Positions 24,547-31,542 of a stretch of 35,198 nt of DNA are shown piece by piece. The position numbers and the translations under genes are program-made. Source of the stretch: CAISDA01 sp050258555 (lineage in GTDB: Bacteria; Bacteroidota; Ignavibacteria; UBA10030; UBA8401). The notes under the pieces were generated by a model. The model worked only from the letters and a program-made list of their open reading frames with translations, made no database searches and was not told the DNA's origin. The DNA lies in the NCBI GenBank assembly GCA_050258555.1, contig JBLMZA010000055.1:1-35198 (forward strand), given 5' to 3'. How positions within the stretch are numbered: the stretch's first letter is position 1; the number at the start of each line of letters is the position of its first letter.

Positions 24547-27273
24547 TCACAGCACAAAGCGCAGTTCCTTCTGCGGCGTGCGGCAGTCCATATCGGTGCC
24601 GCGGTCGCGGTGGTCGGCGATCTCGGCAGCCACGCCGATCGCGCGCCCGTAGAGGAAAAGCGTAAAGACCAGATCCTGCACCTGCTTTTCCGTCAGCGCG
24701 CCTGCGCGCATCTCCTTCCACACCAGCTTCAGTGAAATCACGGCGAGCACGGCGTCGATGTTGACGCAGAAGACGTTGCGCGTCACGCCCTCGTCGAACA
24801 GGCTCTGCACGAGCCGATGATAGAAATCGAGAAAGATGTTGTAGATTCCCTTTCCTTCGAATTCGGTGCGCACGAACTGCTCGCGCGGATCGATGTTGAT
24901 GTCGTTGCCCTTGAAGACGGGGTGATTCACGCACGGGATGCGCGCATAATCGAGACTGCCGAGCTCCTTGGCTTCCTTTTTGTAACGCGCATACCGCTTC
25001 ACGACATCGAGCGCAATCGCGCCAAGATCGGTCGAGGGATCCTTCACGCCCGGATCCTCCAGGTGTGCATCCTTAAACGCATCGAGCAGGAACTTCACCG
25101 CTTCGAATCCGTTGCCTCCGTGCGCGAATCCCGTATTCGAGAGGAATCCGACGAACGCCATCGAGATGTGGTTGCGCGCCGAAACGGACTCCTTGGCGCC
25201 TTTGGCCGAGATCGTGCCGGGCCCGTTCGTGATCGTCAGCCCGATCAGCGTCTTGAACTCGTAGAGCGAGGCGGCATCGGGCTGGCGGTTGAAGAGGATG
25301 CGGAAGGCATTCTCGGTGAACGAGGCGTTGATGTTCGAGATGCGCGGATCGACGAGCTTCTTCCAATGCTTGTTGTTTTTGCGGTCGATCACCGAATAGG
25401 CGACGATGCGCGAGAGCACATAAAAATAGGACATGGCATCTTCCACCACTTCGCGCGAGATACGCTTCTCGAGCATCGGCGTCCAGAAGATGCATGTGGC
25501 GATCGAGCCCAGCAAAAATTCGTACGTGCCGCGGATCTCCATCTGCGCGCGCTCGGCAATGCCGATGATGTGCTGGCAGACGCGCACCGCGGTGCAGGGC
25601 TTCGTGCTCTTCTTGATTTCCTTCAGCAGCATCTCGCTCACTTCGCTCTTGGTCTGAGGCTCGGAGGTCAGCATCGTGCGCGTGATGAACTCGTCCATCT
25701 CCCCGGGGAATTCCGTCGTGCGCTCGTCGATGCCGAACTCGCGGATGAGGTCGATGATGTCCTTCACATGGGCGCGCGTGCGCGACAAGAGCGCCTTGTC
25801 TCCGATCAACGCGATCTGCGAGGCGATGTACGCATTGGGCGAGGCGCCGTTGTTGCGTCCGATGTCCACCCAGTCCATGCGCGACTCGTCCATCTTCAAA
25901 AAGAGGTTGAGGATGAGATTGATCGTCGGGACGTCGGCCGGCTCGGGCATCACGTGCGCCAGCGCGAAATAGATGTTCTCTTCGATCGTGTTCCGTGACA
26001 GCTCGAGCACCGACCGGCCGTGAAGCTCGGCCACCTGCGTGAGGGGATCCATCTTCGACGCGCCCGAACGGTTGCGCATGCTCTGCCGCAGATAGTGCGC
26101 ACCCACCTGCTTGTTGATCTCATGGATCTGCTTGTCGTAGGGCGGCATCGCCTTCACGATCGGGATATCGAGTTCGACCGGCACCTGGATGAGCCGGTCG
26201 CCGAGCCACGGCTTGAGCGAAAGATCGCCCGTGGCGGGAAAATCCGGCGTTTCATCGATCTTCTCATAGACGGCCCTCATCGCATCGGGAATCGCCTGGA
26301 TCGAGGCGACGCGCACGCCGCGCTTCGATACCTTCGGATCGTTCGGATCGAAGACGCCGACGCCGAAATACTCGTCGAACCAGCGTTCCTTGCTTTCCGC
26401 ATCGTCGCCGCTGCCTGAAAGCGCGCCGGCATGCCCTACCGATCGCGTGATGTGCTTTTTCCATCGCCCCGTCACGCAGACGACGATGGGCTTGTTGAAT
26501 CCGAACTTCCGATCTCTGATCATCTCGAGCGCCATGCGCTCGTAATAGCCGCCGGGTTCGACATACAGCACGACCGCCTTCGTGCGCGAATCGTTCTGCG
26601 CCGCGAAGAGGAATTCCGGCAGCGCAAAGTGTATGATCACGTCCTTGCCGCTCGAGACGGCGGTCGTGATGCCGAAGCCCTTCGTCTTCAGGTATTCGGC
26701 GATCGTCGTGGTGAAATTGCCAGAGTTCGAATGGATCGCCACCGAACCGCGCGCAAGGCTCGATTCCGGATCGTCGCCGCCCAATGCACCGCCCACTCTC
26801 ACATGGTCCCAGACGTTTGCCACGCCGAGACAGTTCGCGCCGATCACATCGACGCCCGCTTCCTGGCAGATGTAGCGGATGTTCCGCGAATCCTTCAGGC
26901 TCACTTTTTCCGTCACGATGACGATGCGCTTCAGATCGTCGTTCAATTGTATCATTTCGGAGACGGCCTGGCTGACGGCCGAAGGCGGCAGATAGATCAC
27001 GCCCATATCGAACGCATGCCCTTCCTGCATCACGTTGCGGACGCTCTGATAGACGGGGATATCGCCGAGCTTCGTTTCCAATACGCCGTGCTTGCCGTAC
27101 TGCACGCCGGCCACGATATTGCCGCCGCTGTATTCATGGGAAACCGGCGTGACCTTGCGGCTTTCGCTTCCGAGGATATTGACCACGCAGACGCGCGAGT
27201 CCTTGTTCACCAGCTCTTCGAGCGACTGGACGCCGACGAAGTAATCGAAGGGTTTTGTTTTAATGGGACGCAT
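24547..27273 (-). CDS. ATP-citrate lyase-like large subunit (CoA-ligase plus citrate-synthase-like domains), unusually long
   Basis: The 908-residue protein aligns by eye with the C-terminal two thirds of human ACLY and with AclA-type subunits. The first part is a CoA-binding and ligase region (about 1-340): GANCLGVANV, SNSGNFTTTIAEYL and SVGHAGALSGSGDD, where His281 matches the phospho-histidine. A long mainly helical stretch (about 360-650) follows, then a citrate-synthase-like lyase domain (about 650-908) ending RFVL. From His281 to the first lyase motif is 402 residues; in human ACLY the same interval is about 140. In the lyase domain His784 (CVNH) and Asp840 (VNIDA) match the catalytic His and Asp. 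The first His is replaced: TNGP (Asn683) stands for DHGP. It may be a divergent ATP-citrate lyase, a citryl-CoA-forming enzyme, or act on another acid. AGGA lies 10 nt before the ATG. Confidence 0.75.
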   Translation of the reverse strand: MRPIKTKPFDYFVGVQSLEELVNKDSRVCVVNILGSESRKVTPVSHEYSGGNIVAGVQYGKHGVLETKLGDIPVYQSVRNVMQEGHAFDMGVIYLPPSAVSQAVSEMIQLNDDLKRIVIVTEKVSLKDSRNIRYICQEAGVDVIGANCLGVANVWDHVRVGGALGGDDPESSLARGSVAIHSNSGNFTTTIAEYLKTKGFGITTAVSSGKDVIIHFALPEFLFAAQNDSRTKAVVLYVEPGGYYERMALEMIRDRKFGFNKPIVVCVTGRWKKHITRSVGHAGALSGSGDDAESKERWFDEYFGVGVFDPNDPKVSKRGVRVASIQAIPDAMRAVYEKIDETPDFPATGDLSLKPWLGDRLIQVPVELDIPIVKAMPPYDKQIHEINKQVGAHYLRQSMRNRSGASKMDPLTQVAELHGRSVLELSRNTIEENIYFALAHVMPEPADVPTINLILNLFLKMDESRMDWVDIGRNNGASPNAYIASQIALIGDKALLSRTRAHVKDIIDLIREFGIDERTTEFPGEMDEFITRTMLTSEPQTKSEVSEMLLKEIKKSTKPCTAVRVCQHIIGIAERAQMEIRGTYEFLLGSIATCIFWTPMLEKRISREVVEDAMSYFYVLSRIVAYSVIDRKNNKHWKKLVDPRISNINASFTENAFRILFNRQPDAASLYEFKTLIGLTITNGPGTISAKGAKESVSARNHISMAFVGFLSNTGFAHGGNGFEAVKFLLDAFKDAHLEDPGVKDPSTDLGAIALDVVKRYARYKKEAKELGSLDYARIPCVNHPVFKGNDINIDPREQFVRTEFEGKGIYNIFLDFYHRLVQSLFDEGVTRNVFCVNIDAVLAVISLKLVWKEMRAGALTEKQVQDLVFTLFLYGRAIGVAAEIADHRDRGTDMDCRTPQKELRFVL

Positions 27274-27355
27274 AAGAGGTTTTCCTGACGGACTGTTTCA
27301 ATATTGTCTGTGTGATGTGCGGCTTCGCGCCGGCACGGGCCCACATGGAAGGCCA

Positions 27356-28621
27356 TCAACCGTGCAGCGCCGCGAATTCTTTCTTCCCTTTTTCGGCCCA
27401 CCAGCGCTCGATCTTCTTCGCATATTCGATCGTCAGGATCATCGACGTGTCGTAGCCGAAGATCCGGTAGGGCAGCTTCAGCGTATCCAGAATATCCTTG
27501 CCGTAGAAGAGTCCCTTCACGAGATTCGGTCCGCCGCGGCCGATGACCGTATAGATGGGCTTGCGCCCGTGTATGGCCACGTGATCGCGCAGCGCATCGA
27601 AGATGCCCTTGAACGTCACATAGATGTCCGTGTTGTTGGCCTTGCCGCCGATGATCAGGAGCACATTGGCCTGGTCATACCAGTACTTGAAGACAATGCG
27701 GCTGATCTCGTACATTTTTTCGTAGGGGGGATTTCCGCCGAAGTCCGATGAAAAGATCGCCAGGCTTCCCAGTGTCTCCGTCGCCGCGGAATTGGCTCCA
27801 CCGCCGAACATGAAGGGAATGATCGTGCCCTTCGGATTGAGTTCGAGCACATCCGACTGCCCCTGGTATGTGCGCAGCTGGTTGATTTCGGATTCGAACT
27901 GCGAAATGTCGGATTGAAAGACCGTGGGCGGCAGTCCGATGCGCTTCCATGCGGGATTGTCTTGGTCGAATCCCGCCTTGATGTCGCAGGCATACGGCAC
28001 AATCCTTCCGCGCGCATCCTTGAACATGCGGATCGGGTTGAGTTCGAGGGTCGTGAGCCCGTAGTCGTTGAAGAGCGTCCAGAGCTTCGGCAGGTTCTGC
28101 ACAAGCGGCGAGATGTATTCCTCGGGACATCCGAGATCGCAGAGCGAATTGGTGATCGAGAACGATTTCAGTCCGATGAATGGCTCGATGGGGATCGTGA
28201 TCTTCTTCGAGGCCGGAAGCGACTCGATATCGACGCCGCCGAAGGGCGTGATCGTGAACACCGGCTCGCGTTTTTCGGAGCTCGATGTGATGCTGAAATA
28301 GACTTCAAGCTCTGAGGGAATGAACGCCTCGAATGTCACGCCGTTGGCGCGTATGGTCCTGCTGCCGTAGACATGTTCGGCAAAGAAGAGTTCGCGCTCG
28401 GCCTGCCTCGCATCGGTTACCGTGTCCACGACGCGGATGAGGCCCGACTTCCCCTTCTTGCCCACTCCGCCGTTGAAGCTTGGCTTCACGACAAGCTTCT
28501 TGTATTTATCGAGCATGAACTGGAGCTCTTCGTTCGTGGCCGATCCGGTGAGGAATTCAGCCACGGGAAATTCCACAAGCTGTAAAAGCTTCGCGCCGTA
28601 TCGCAGGCCTGAAAGCTGCAT
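27356..28621 (-). CDS. ATP-citrate lyase-like small subunit (ATP-grasp, citrate-binding)
   Basis: The 421-residue protein matches the N-terminal half of human ACLY and AclB-type subunits. An ATP-grasp part covers about 1-230 (KLVVKPSFNGGVGKKG; ELNPIRMF at 193-200). A citrate-binding domain covers about 255-400, with LNPKGTI, FGGGANS, IIGGKANNTD and GRGGPN. Residues equivalent to citrate contacts in the human enzyme are kept: the Asn and Thr of the AN-x-T motif (Asn329, Thr331) and the Arg before GGPN (Arg362). Citrate is therefore a reasonable substrate. AGAGG lies upstream of the ATG. It precedes the large subunit by 82 nt on the same strand, so the two likely form one operon, in the aclB-aclA order of Chlorobium. 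If active, the pair would yield acetyl-CoA and oxaloacetate from citrate, ATP and CoA. Confidence 0.78.
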   Translation of the reverse strand: MQLSGLRYGAKLLQLVEFPVAEFLTGSATNEELQFMLDKYKKLVVKPSFNGGVGKKGKSGLIRVVDTVTDARQAERELFFAEHVYGSRTIRANGVTFEAFIPSELEVYFSITSSSEKREPVFTITPFGGVDIESLPASKKITIPIEPFIGLKSFSITNSLCDLGCPEEYISPLVQNLPKLWTLFNDYGLTTLELNPIRMFKDARGRIVPYACDIKAGFDQDNPAWKRIGLPPTVFQSDISQFESEINQLRTYQGQSDVLELNPKGTIIPFMFGGGANSAATETLGSLAIFSSDFGGNPPYEKMYEISRIVFKYWYDQANVLLIIGGKANNTDIYVTFKGIFDALRDHVAIHGRKPIYTVIGRGGPNLVKGLFYGKDILDTLKLPYRIFGYDTSMILTIEYAKKIERWWAEKGKKEFAALHG

Positions 28622-28772
28622 GATGCCGCCTCTCTTTCAATAGGGATATTGGAATGGAAAGCACTCCATGATACGATTTTTTTCCTTAATAATCCCCTCC
28701 TTGCGCCCGCCCATTCCCATGCTTAGAGCATTCTAACTTGATCGGGGACGGGATTTCCCCGACATTTCATGC

Positions 28773-30095
28773 ATGAGGGAAAGAGCGGTAAAATGTCTCG
28801 CTATTACGATCGCGACGGCGCTGTGGCTCGTCCGGCCTCCGGCGTTGGCGCAGCCTCACACCTCCATGCTGCCTTCGGTCGATTGGCAGACCATTGCGGG
28901 GCCGGAGCTTCGTTCCTGGAACAGAATTGAATTTGTCGACTCGCTCCGCGGCATCATCGCCGACGACAGCGCGCTCTTCAGGACCTCCGATGGCGGCAGG
29001 ACGTGGACGAATATTACGCCCGAGCCCGAAAGCCGGCCCGGCATCCGCGCAATCGAGTATGTCGATACGGGAAGAGTTGCCGTCGTCGCTTACGGCTCGC
29101 TGTATCTCTCCGAGACGGCAGGCCGCACCTGGACGCGTCAGCAGGTGTATTTCAACGACATTGCATTTTTCGATTCAACCAACGGCGCGGCAGGCGCCGC
29201 GCCGGCGGCGATCTTTCGCACGCGCGACGGCGGGCGGACATGGACGCAGGTGCTGTCGCTTGCCCAGCGCTATCCGCTTGAATCGATCGCGATGCCGGGT
29301 GTGACGACGATCGTCTCATCGTGGACGACGCCGCATCCCCCCGGACTGTTGGACGGCATCTTTTATCGCAGTACGGACGGCGGTGAGACCTGGACGCTCC
29401 TCAATCTCGGGCGATCGTATTATCCCGGCAAGCTTGCCTTTTCCGATACGATGCACGGCATGGCGCTTGCCTATTCGGCCGGAGGCGTGATCATGAAGAC
29501 GGACGACGGAGGCGCATCATGGAAGGAATGCTACCGGACGCAGACGGGAGAAGCGTTCCGCTCGCTGTCCGTTCGGACGTCGGGAGAGACAGCCGCGCTG
29601 ACGGAAACCGGCTTGATCATCCGCTCGAGCGACCGCGGCGTCACATGGATGATCGAGCAGACGCCTGCCGGTTCGAAGCTTCGTGCGATACACCTCTGCA
29701 CAAGCGGAGCGACATGGGCCGTTGGCGATTCAGGGACGATCCTCGTGCAGAGACCGCGCCTGAATACATCGCGTGTCACGGAGCCTTTGATTGCCGCCGG
29801 CGGGTACATTCTTCTGCAGAATTATCCCAACCCCTTCAACCCTTCGACCACCTTCGCGTTCTCTCTTCCTTTTGCATCACGCGTCACGCTGCGCATTTAT
29901 ACTGCATATGGAGCATCGGCGGCAACGGTCGTGCAGGACCGGTTCTTTGGCGCGGGACGTCACACGCAGATATGGAGCGCGGCAGAGAACGCGCGTCTGT
30001 CGTCGGGCGTGTATTTCCTGCGCATGGACGCGCGTCCCGTCGATCGTCCGGCTTCCTTCTTTACCATGACGCGGAAGTTCATCCTTCTGCGGTAA
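28773..30095 (+). CDS. Secreted BNR/YCF48-like repeat protein with T9SS type A sorting tail
   Basis: The 440-residue product has a signal peptide (about 1-26, ending PALAQ). Six BNR-type repeats span about 70-300, seen as DGGRTWT, AGRTWT, DGGRTWT, DGGETWT, DGGASW and DRGVTW, which predict a six- to seven-bladed beta-propeller related to YCF48/sortilin repeats. The C-terminal 95 residues are a type IX secretion sorting domain with QNYPNPFNPSTTF, LRIYTAYG, and LSSGVYFLRM. It should pass the periplasm and be exported through the T9SS to the surface or medium. The ligand or target of the propeller is unknown. The last 17 nt overlap the 3' end of the convergent cysteine-cluster gene. Confidence 0.85.
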   Translation: MRERAVKCLAITIATALWLVRPPALAQPHTSMLPSVDWQTIAGPELRSWNRIEFVDSLRGIIADDSALFRTSDGGRTWTNITPEPESRPGIRAIEYVDTGRVAVVAYGSLYLSETAGRTWTRQQVYFNDIAFFDSTNGAAGAAPAAIFRTRDGGRTWTQVLSLAQRYPLESIAMPGVTTIVSSWTTPHPPGLLDGIFYRSTDGGETWTLLNLGRSYYPGKLAFSDTMHGMALAYSAGGVIMKTDDGGASWKECYRTQTGEAFRSLSVRTSGETAALTETGLIIRSSDRGVTWMIEQTPAGSKLRAIHLCTSGATWAVGDSGTILVQRPRLNTSRVTEPLIAAGGYILLQNYPNPFNPSTTFAFSLPFASRVTLRIYTAYGASAATVVQDRFFGAGRHTQIWSAAENARLSSGVYFLRMDARPVDRPASFFTMTRKFILLR

Positions 30096-30558
30096 CAACG
30101 TGGTTCCCCATCCGCTGCAGGAGTCCCATTTCCGTTGCCCAGCGCATGACGAGCCGTTTCGCCCGATCGCTTTTCCATTCCTCTTCAAGAGCCCGATGGC
30201 AAGTGCTTCCCTTCCCTTTCCGCAGGTGATGGCAGAACCGGCATTCGAGCGGCTGAAGTCCGGTGCCGAAGAGTTCGCAGCGTTCGTCATGGAGAAACGT
30301 GCAGCTGTTGTGTGAAAAAATCCGGAGGGCGTACTCGGCTTCATTGCCGCGGAAGGAGGGCGAAAGCACGCCGAACGTTCGCTCGGGCGCGAGTTCGAGC
30401 ATCATTCGTCGGGAATATCCTGCCTCGATGGCGCGCTCGGCCTCTTCCACCGTCCACCAACCCGGGCGCCGGCAGTAGGCGACGCAGACAGGGCACGAAC
30501 ATGGCTCGGAGGGCGGATATTGCTTATAGAGCGAGCGCGGAAGTTTCGTTCGTTTCAT
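30079..30558 (-). CDS. Cysteine-cluster protein, YkgJ-like
   Basis: A 159-residue cytoplasmic protein with nine cysteines: Cys20, 22, 25 and 29 (EPCSCPVCVAYC), then Cys86 and Cys94 (CTFLHDERCELF), Cys106 and Cys109 (QPLECRFCHH) and Cys120. The CxFLxxxxCxLxxxGxxPxxC spacing resembles the YkgJ/UPF0153 zinc- or iron-binding family, but the N-terminal CSCPVC cluster is extra and the family match is only approximate. The function is unknown; metal binding is inferred from cysteine spacing. It is convergent with the propeller gene and overlaps it by 17 nt. It is divergent from the oxidoreductase gene at 30734 across a 175-nt gap that holds the tandem repeat at 30644-30671. Confidence 0.68.
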   Translation of the reverse strand: MKRTKLPRSLYKQYPPSEPCSCPVCVAYCRRPGWWTVEEAERAIEAGYSRRMMLELAPERTFGVLSPSFRGNEAEYALRIFSHNSCTFLHDERCELFGTGLQPLECRFCHHLRKGKGSTCHRALEEEWKSDRAKRLVMRWATEMGLLQRMGNHVVTAEG

Positions 30559-30643
30559 GGCGCGATCCCGATGTATCTGATAAACCGCAGCACGAATTCA
30601 TCCAATGATACGGGATCATTGTCCTGGAATCAAGAGCATCGCG

Positions 30644-30671
30644 AGGAATTCTTTGACAGGAATTCTTTGAC
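30644..30671. repeat. Perfect tandem 14-bp direct repeat upstream of the oxidoreductase gene
   Basis: AGGAATTCTTTGAC occurs twice with no gap. Each copy holds the palindrome GAATTC. The second copy's TTGAC plus the next base forms a TTGACG box, 16 nt from TATCCA, which could be the promoter of the gene at 30734. The repeat would then overlap the -35 region and could be an operator. Confidence 0.6.
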
Positions 30672-30733
30672 GCCGTTGCTCGTTCCATTATCCATACAGG
30701 CATATCATTCATCAACGGGAAGGAGCAATCGCG

Positions 30734-31384
30734 ATGAAAGTCGGTGTATTGGGATCGGGTCCCGTCGGACTGACGCTGGCCAACGGGTTCATCAAGCACG
30801 GTCATGAGGTCATGATCGGCACGAATCACGCGGAAAAGCATAAGGAGCTGGAAGCGAAGACGGAGAATAAAGCCAAGGTGGGAACATTCACCGAGACGGC
30901 ACATTTCGGGCACATCATCGTGCTGGCGGTCAAGGGATCCGGAGCCGAGTCGGCGGTGCGTTCGGCGCAGTCGGGCAATCTGAAGGGCAAGACGGTGATC
31001 GATACCACGAATCCGATCGCCGATGCCCCGCCGGTCAACGGCGTGCTGAAATTTTTCACGACGCTCGAGGATTCGCTCATGGAACGGCTGCAGAAGCAGG
31101 TGCCGGACGCGCATTTCGTGAAGGCATTCAGCTGCGTGGGCAATCAGCAAATGGTCGATCCTGATTACGGCGGCACCAAGCCCACGATGTTCATCTGCGG
31201 CAACAGCGACGAGGCGAAGTCTCAGGTGAAGAACATCCTTTCACAGTTCGGCTGGGAGGTCGAGGACCTCGGCAAAGCCGAAGCCGCGCGCGCCATCGAG
31301 CCATTGTGCATGCTGTGGTGCATCCCGGGGTTCACCAGCAACCGCTGGACGCACGCGTTCAAGCTGCTCAAGAAGGCCCATTGA
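30734..31384 (+). CDS. NADPH-dependent F420 reductase-like / NAD(P)-binding oxidoreductase
   Basis: The 216-residue protein opens with a Rossmann dinucleotide fold (MKVGVLGSGPVGLTLANGF, GxGxxG at about 7-12). NADP preference is suggested by the polar GTNHAEK after the second strand. The family that includes FpnO (F420H2:NADP oxidoreductase) and SDR-like NAD-binding proteins shares KTVIDTTNP and VKAFSCVGNQQM. F420 use is not established in this lineage, and many relatives are not F420-dependent, so the cofactor pair is uncertain. AAGGAG lies 8 nt before the ATG. It is monocistronic and divergent from the YkgJ-like gene. The tRNA remnant begins 12 nt after its stop. Confidence 0.78.
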   Translation: MKVGVLGSGPVGLTLANGFIKHGHEVMIGTNHAEKHKELEAKTENKAKVGTFTETAHFGHIIVLAVKGSGAESAVRSAQSGNLKGKTVIDTTNPIADAPPVNGVLKFFTTLEDSLMERLQKQVPDAHFVKAFSCVGNQQMVDPDYGGTKPTMFICGNSDEAKSQVKNILSQFGWEVEDLGKAEAARAIEPLCMLWCIPGFTSNRWTHAFKLLKKAH

Positions 31385-31396
31385 ACGAAAGCATAG

Positions 31397-31446
31397 TTTG
31401 CCTCACACGCGAAAGGTCATAGGTTCAAGTCCCATAACGCCCACAA
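31397..31446 (+). pseudogene. 3' half of a tRNA-Val (CAC) gene
   Basis: The segment contains an anticodon stem-loop TTTGC-CTCACAC-GCGAA with anticodon CAC, the variable loop AGGTC and a T-arm ATAGG-TTCAAGT-CCCAT with one A-C mismatch. The 3' acceptor strand AACGCCC and discriminator A end it. No complementary 5' acceptor GGGCGTT or D-arm lies in the 27 bases before the anticodon stem; those bases are the end of the oxidoreductase gene. It is therefore a tRNA remnant, the kind of sequence left by recombination at a tRNA attachment site. Confidence 0.7.
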
Positions 31447-31477
31447 TACTCCCTCATTTTGAGGGAGTATTGTGGGC
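31439..31477. repeat. Perfect 18-bp inverted repeat continuing the tRNA 3' end
   Basis: GCCCACAATACTCCCTCA and its exact complement are separated by TTT. The outer GCCCACA is the end of the tRNA-Val remnant, so the right arm carries a second, inverted copy of the acceptor end. No T-run follows on either strand, so it is not a standard terminator. It marks the left edge of the AT-rich segment. Confidence 0.85.
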
Positions 31478-31542
31478 ATTCGCCTTATGCTGACCAAGTT
31501 TTCGAAGATTGATTTTTTGTCATCATAGGAACGAGTATGAAA

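Noticed and set aside
24817..25998. A 393-codon plus-strand open frame opposite the ATP-citrate-lyase-like gene
   Set aside because: It mirrors the conserved lyase subunit on the other strand and contains no domain.
31439..31477. Inverted repeat as an ordinary terminator for the oxidoreductase or phosphatase gene
   Set aside because: There is no T-run on either strand and the arms copy the tRNA end. Termination cannot be excluded but is not the simplest reading.
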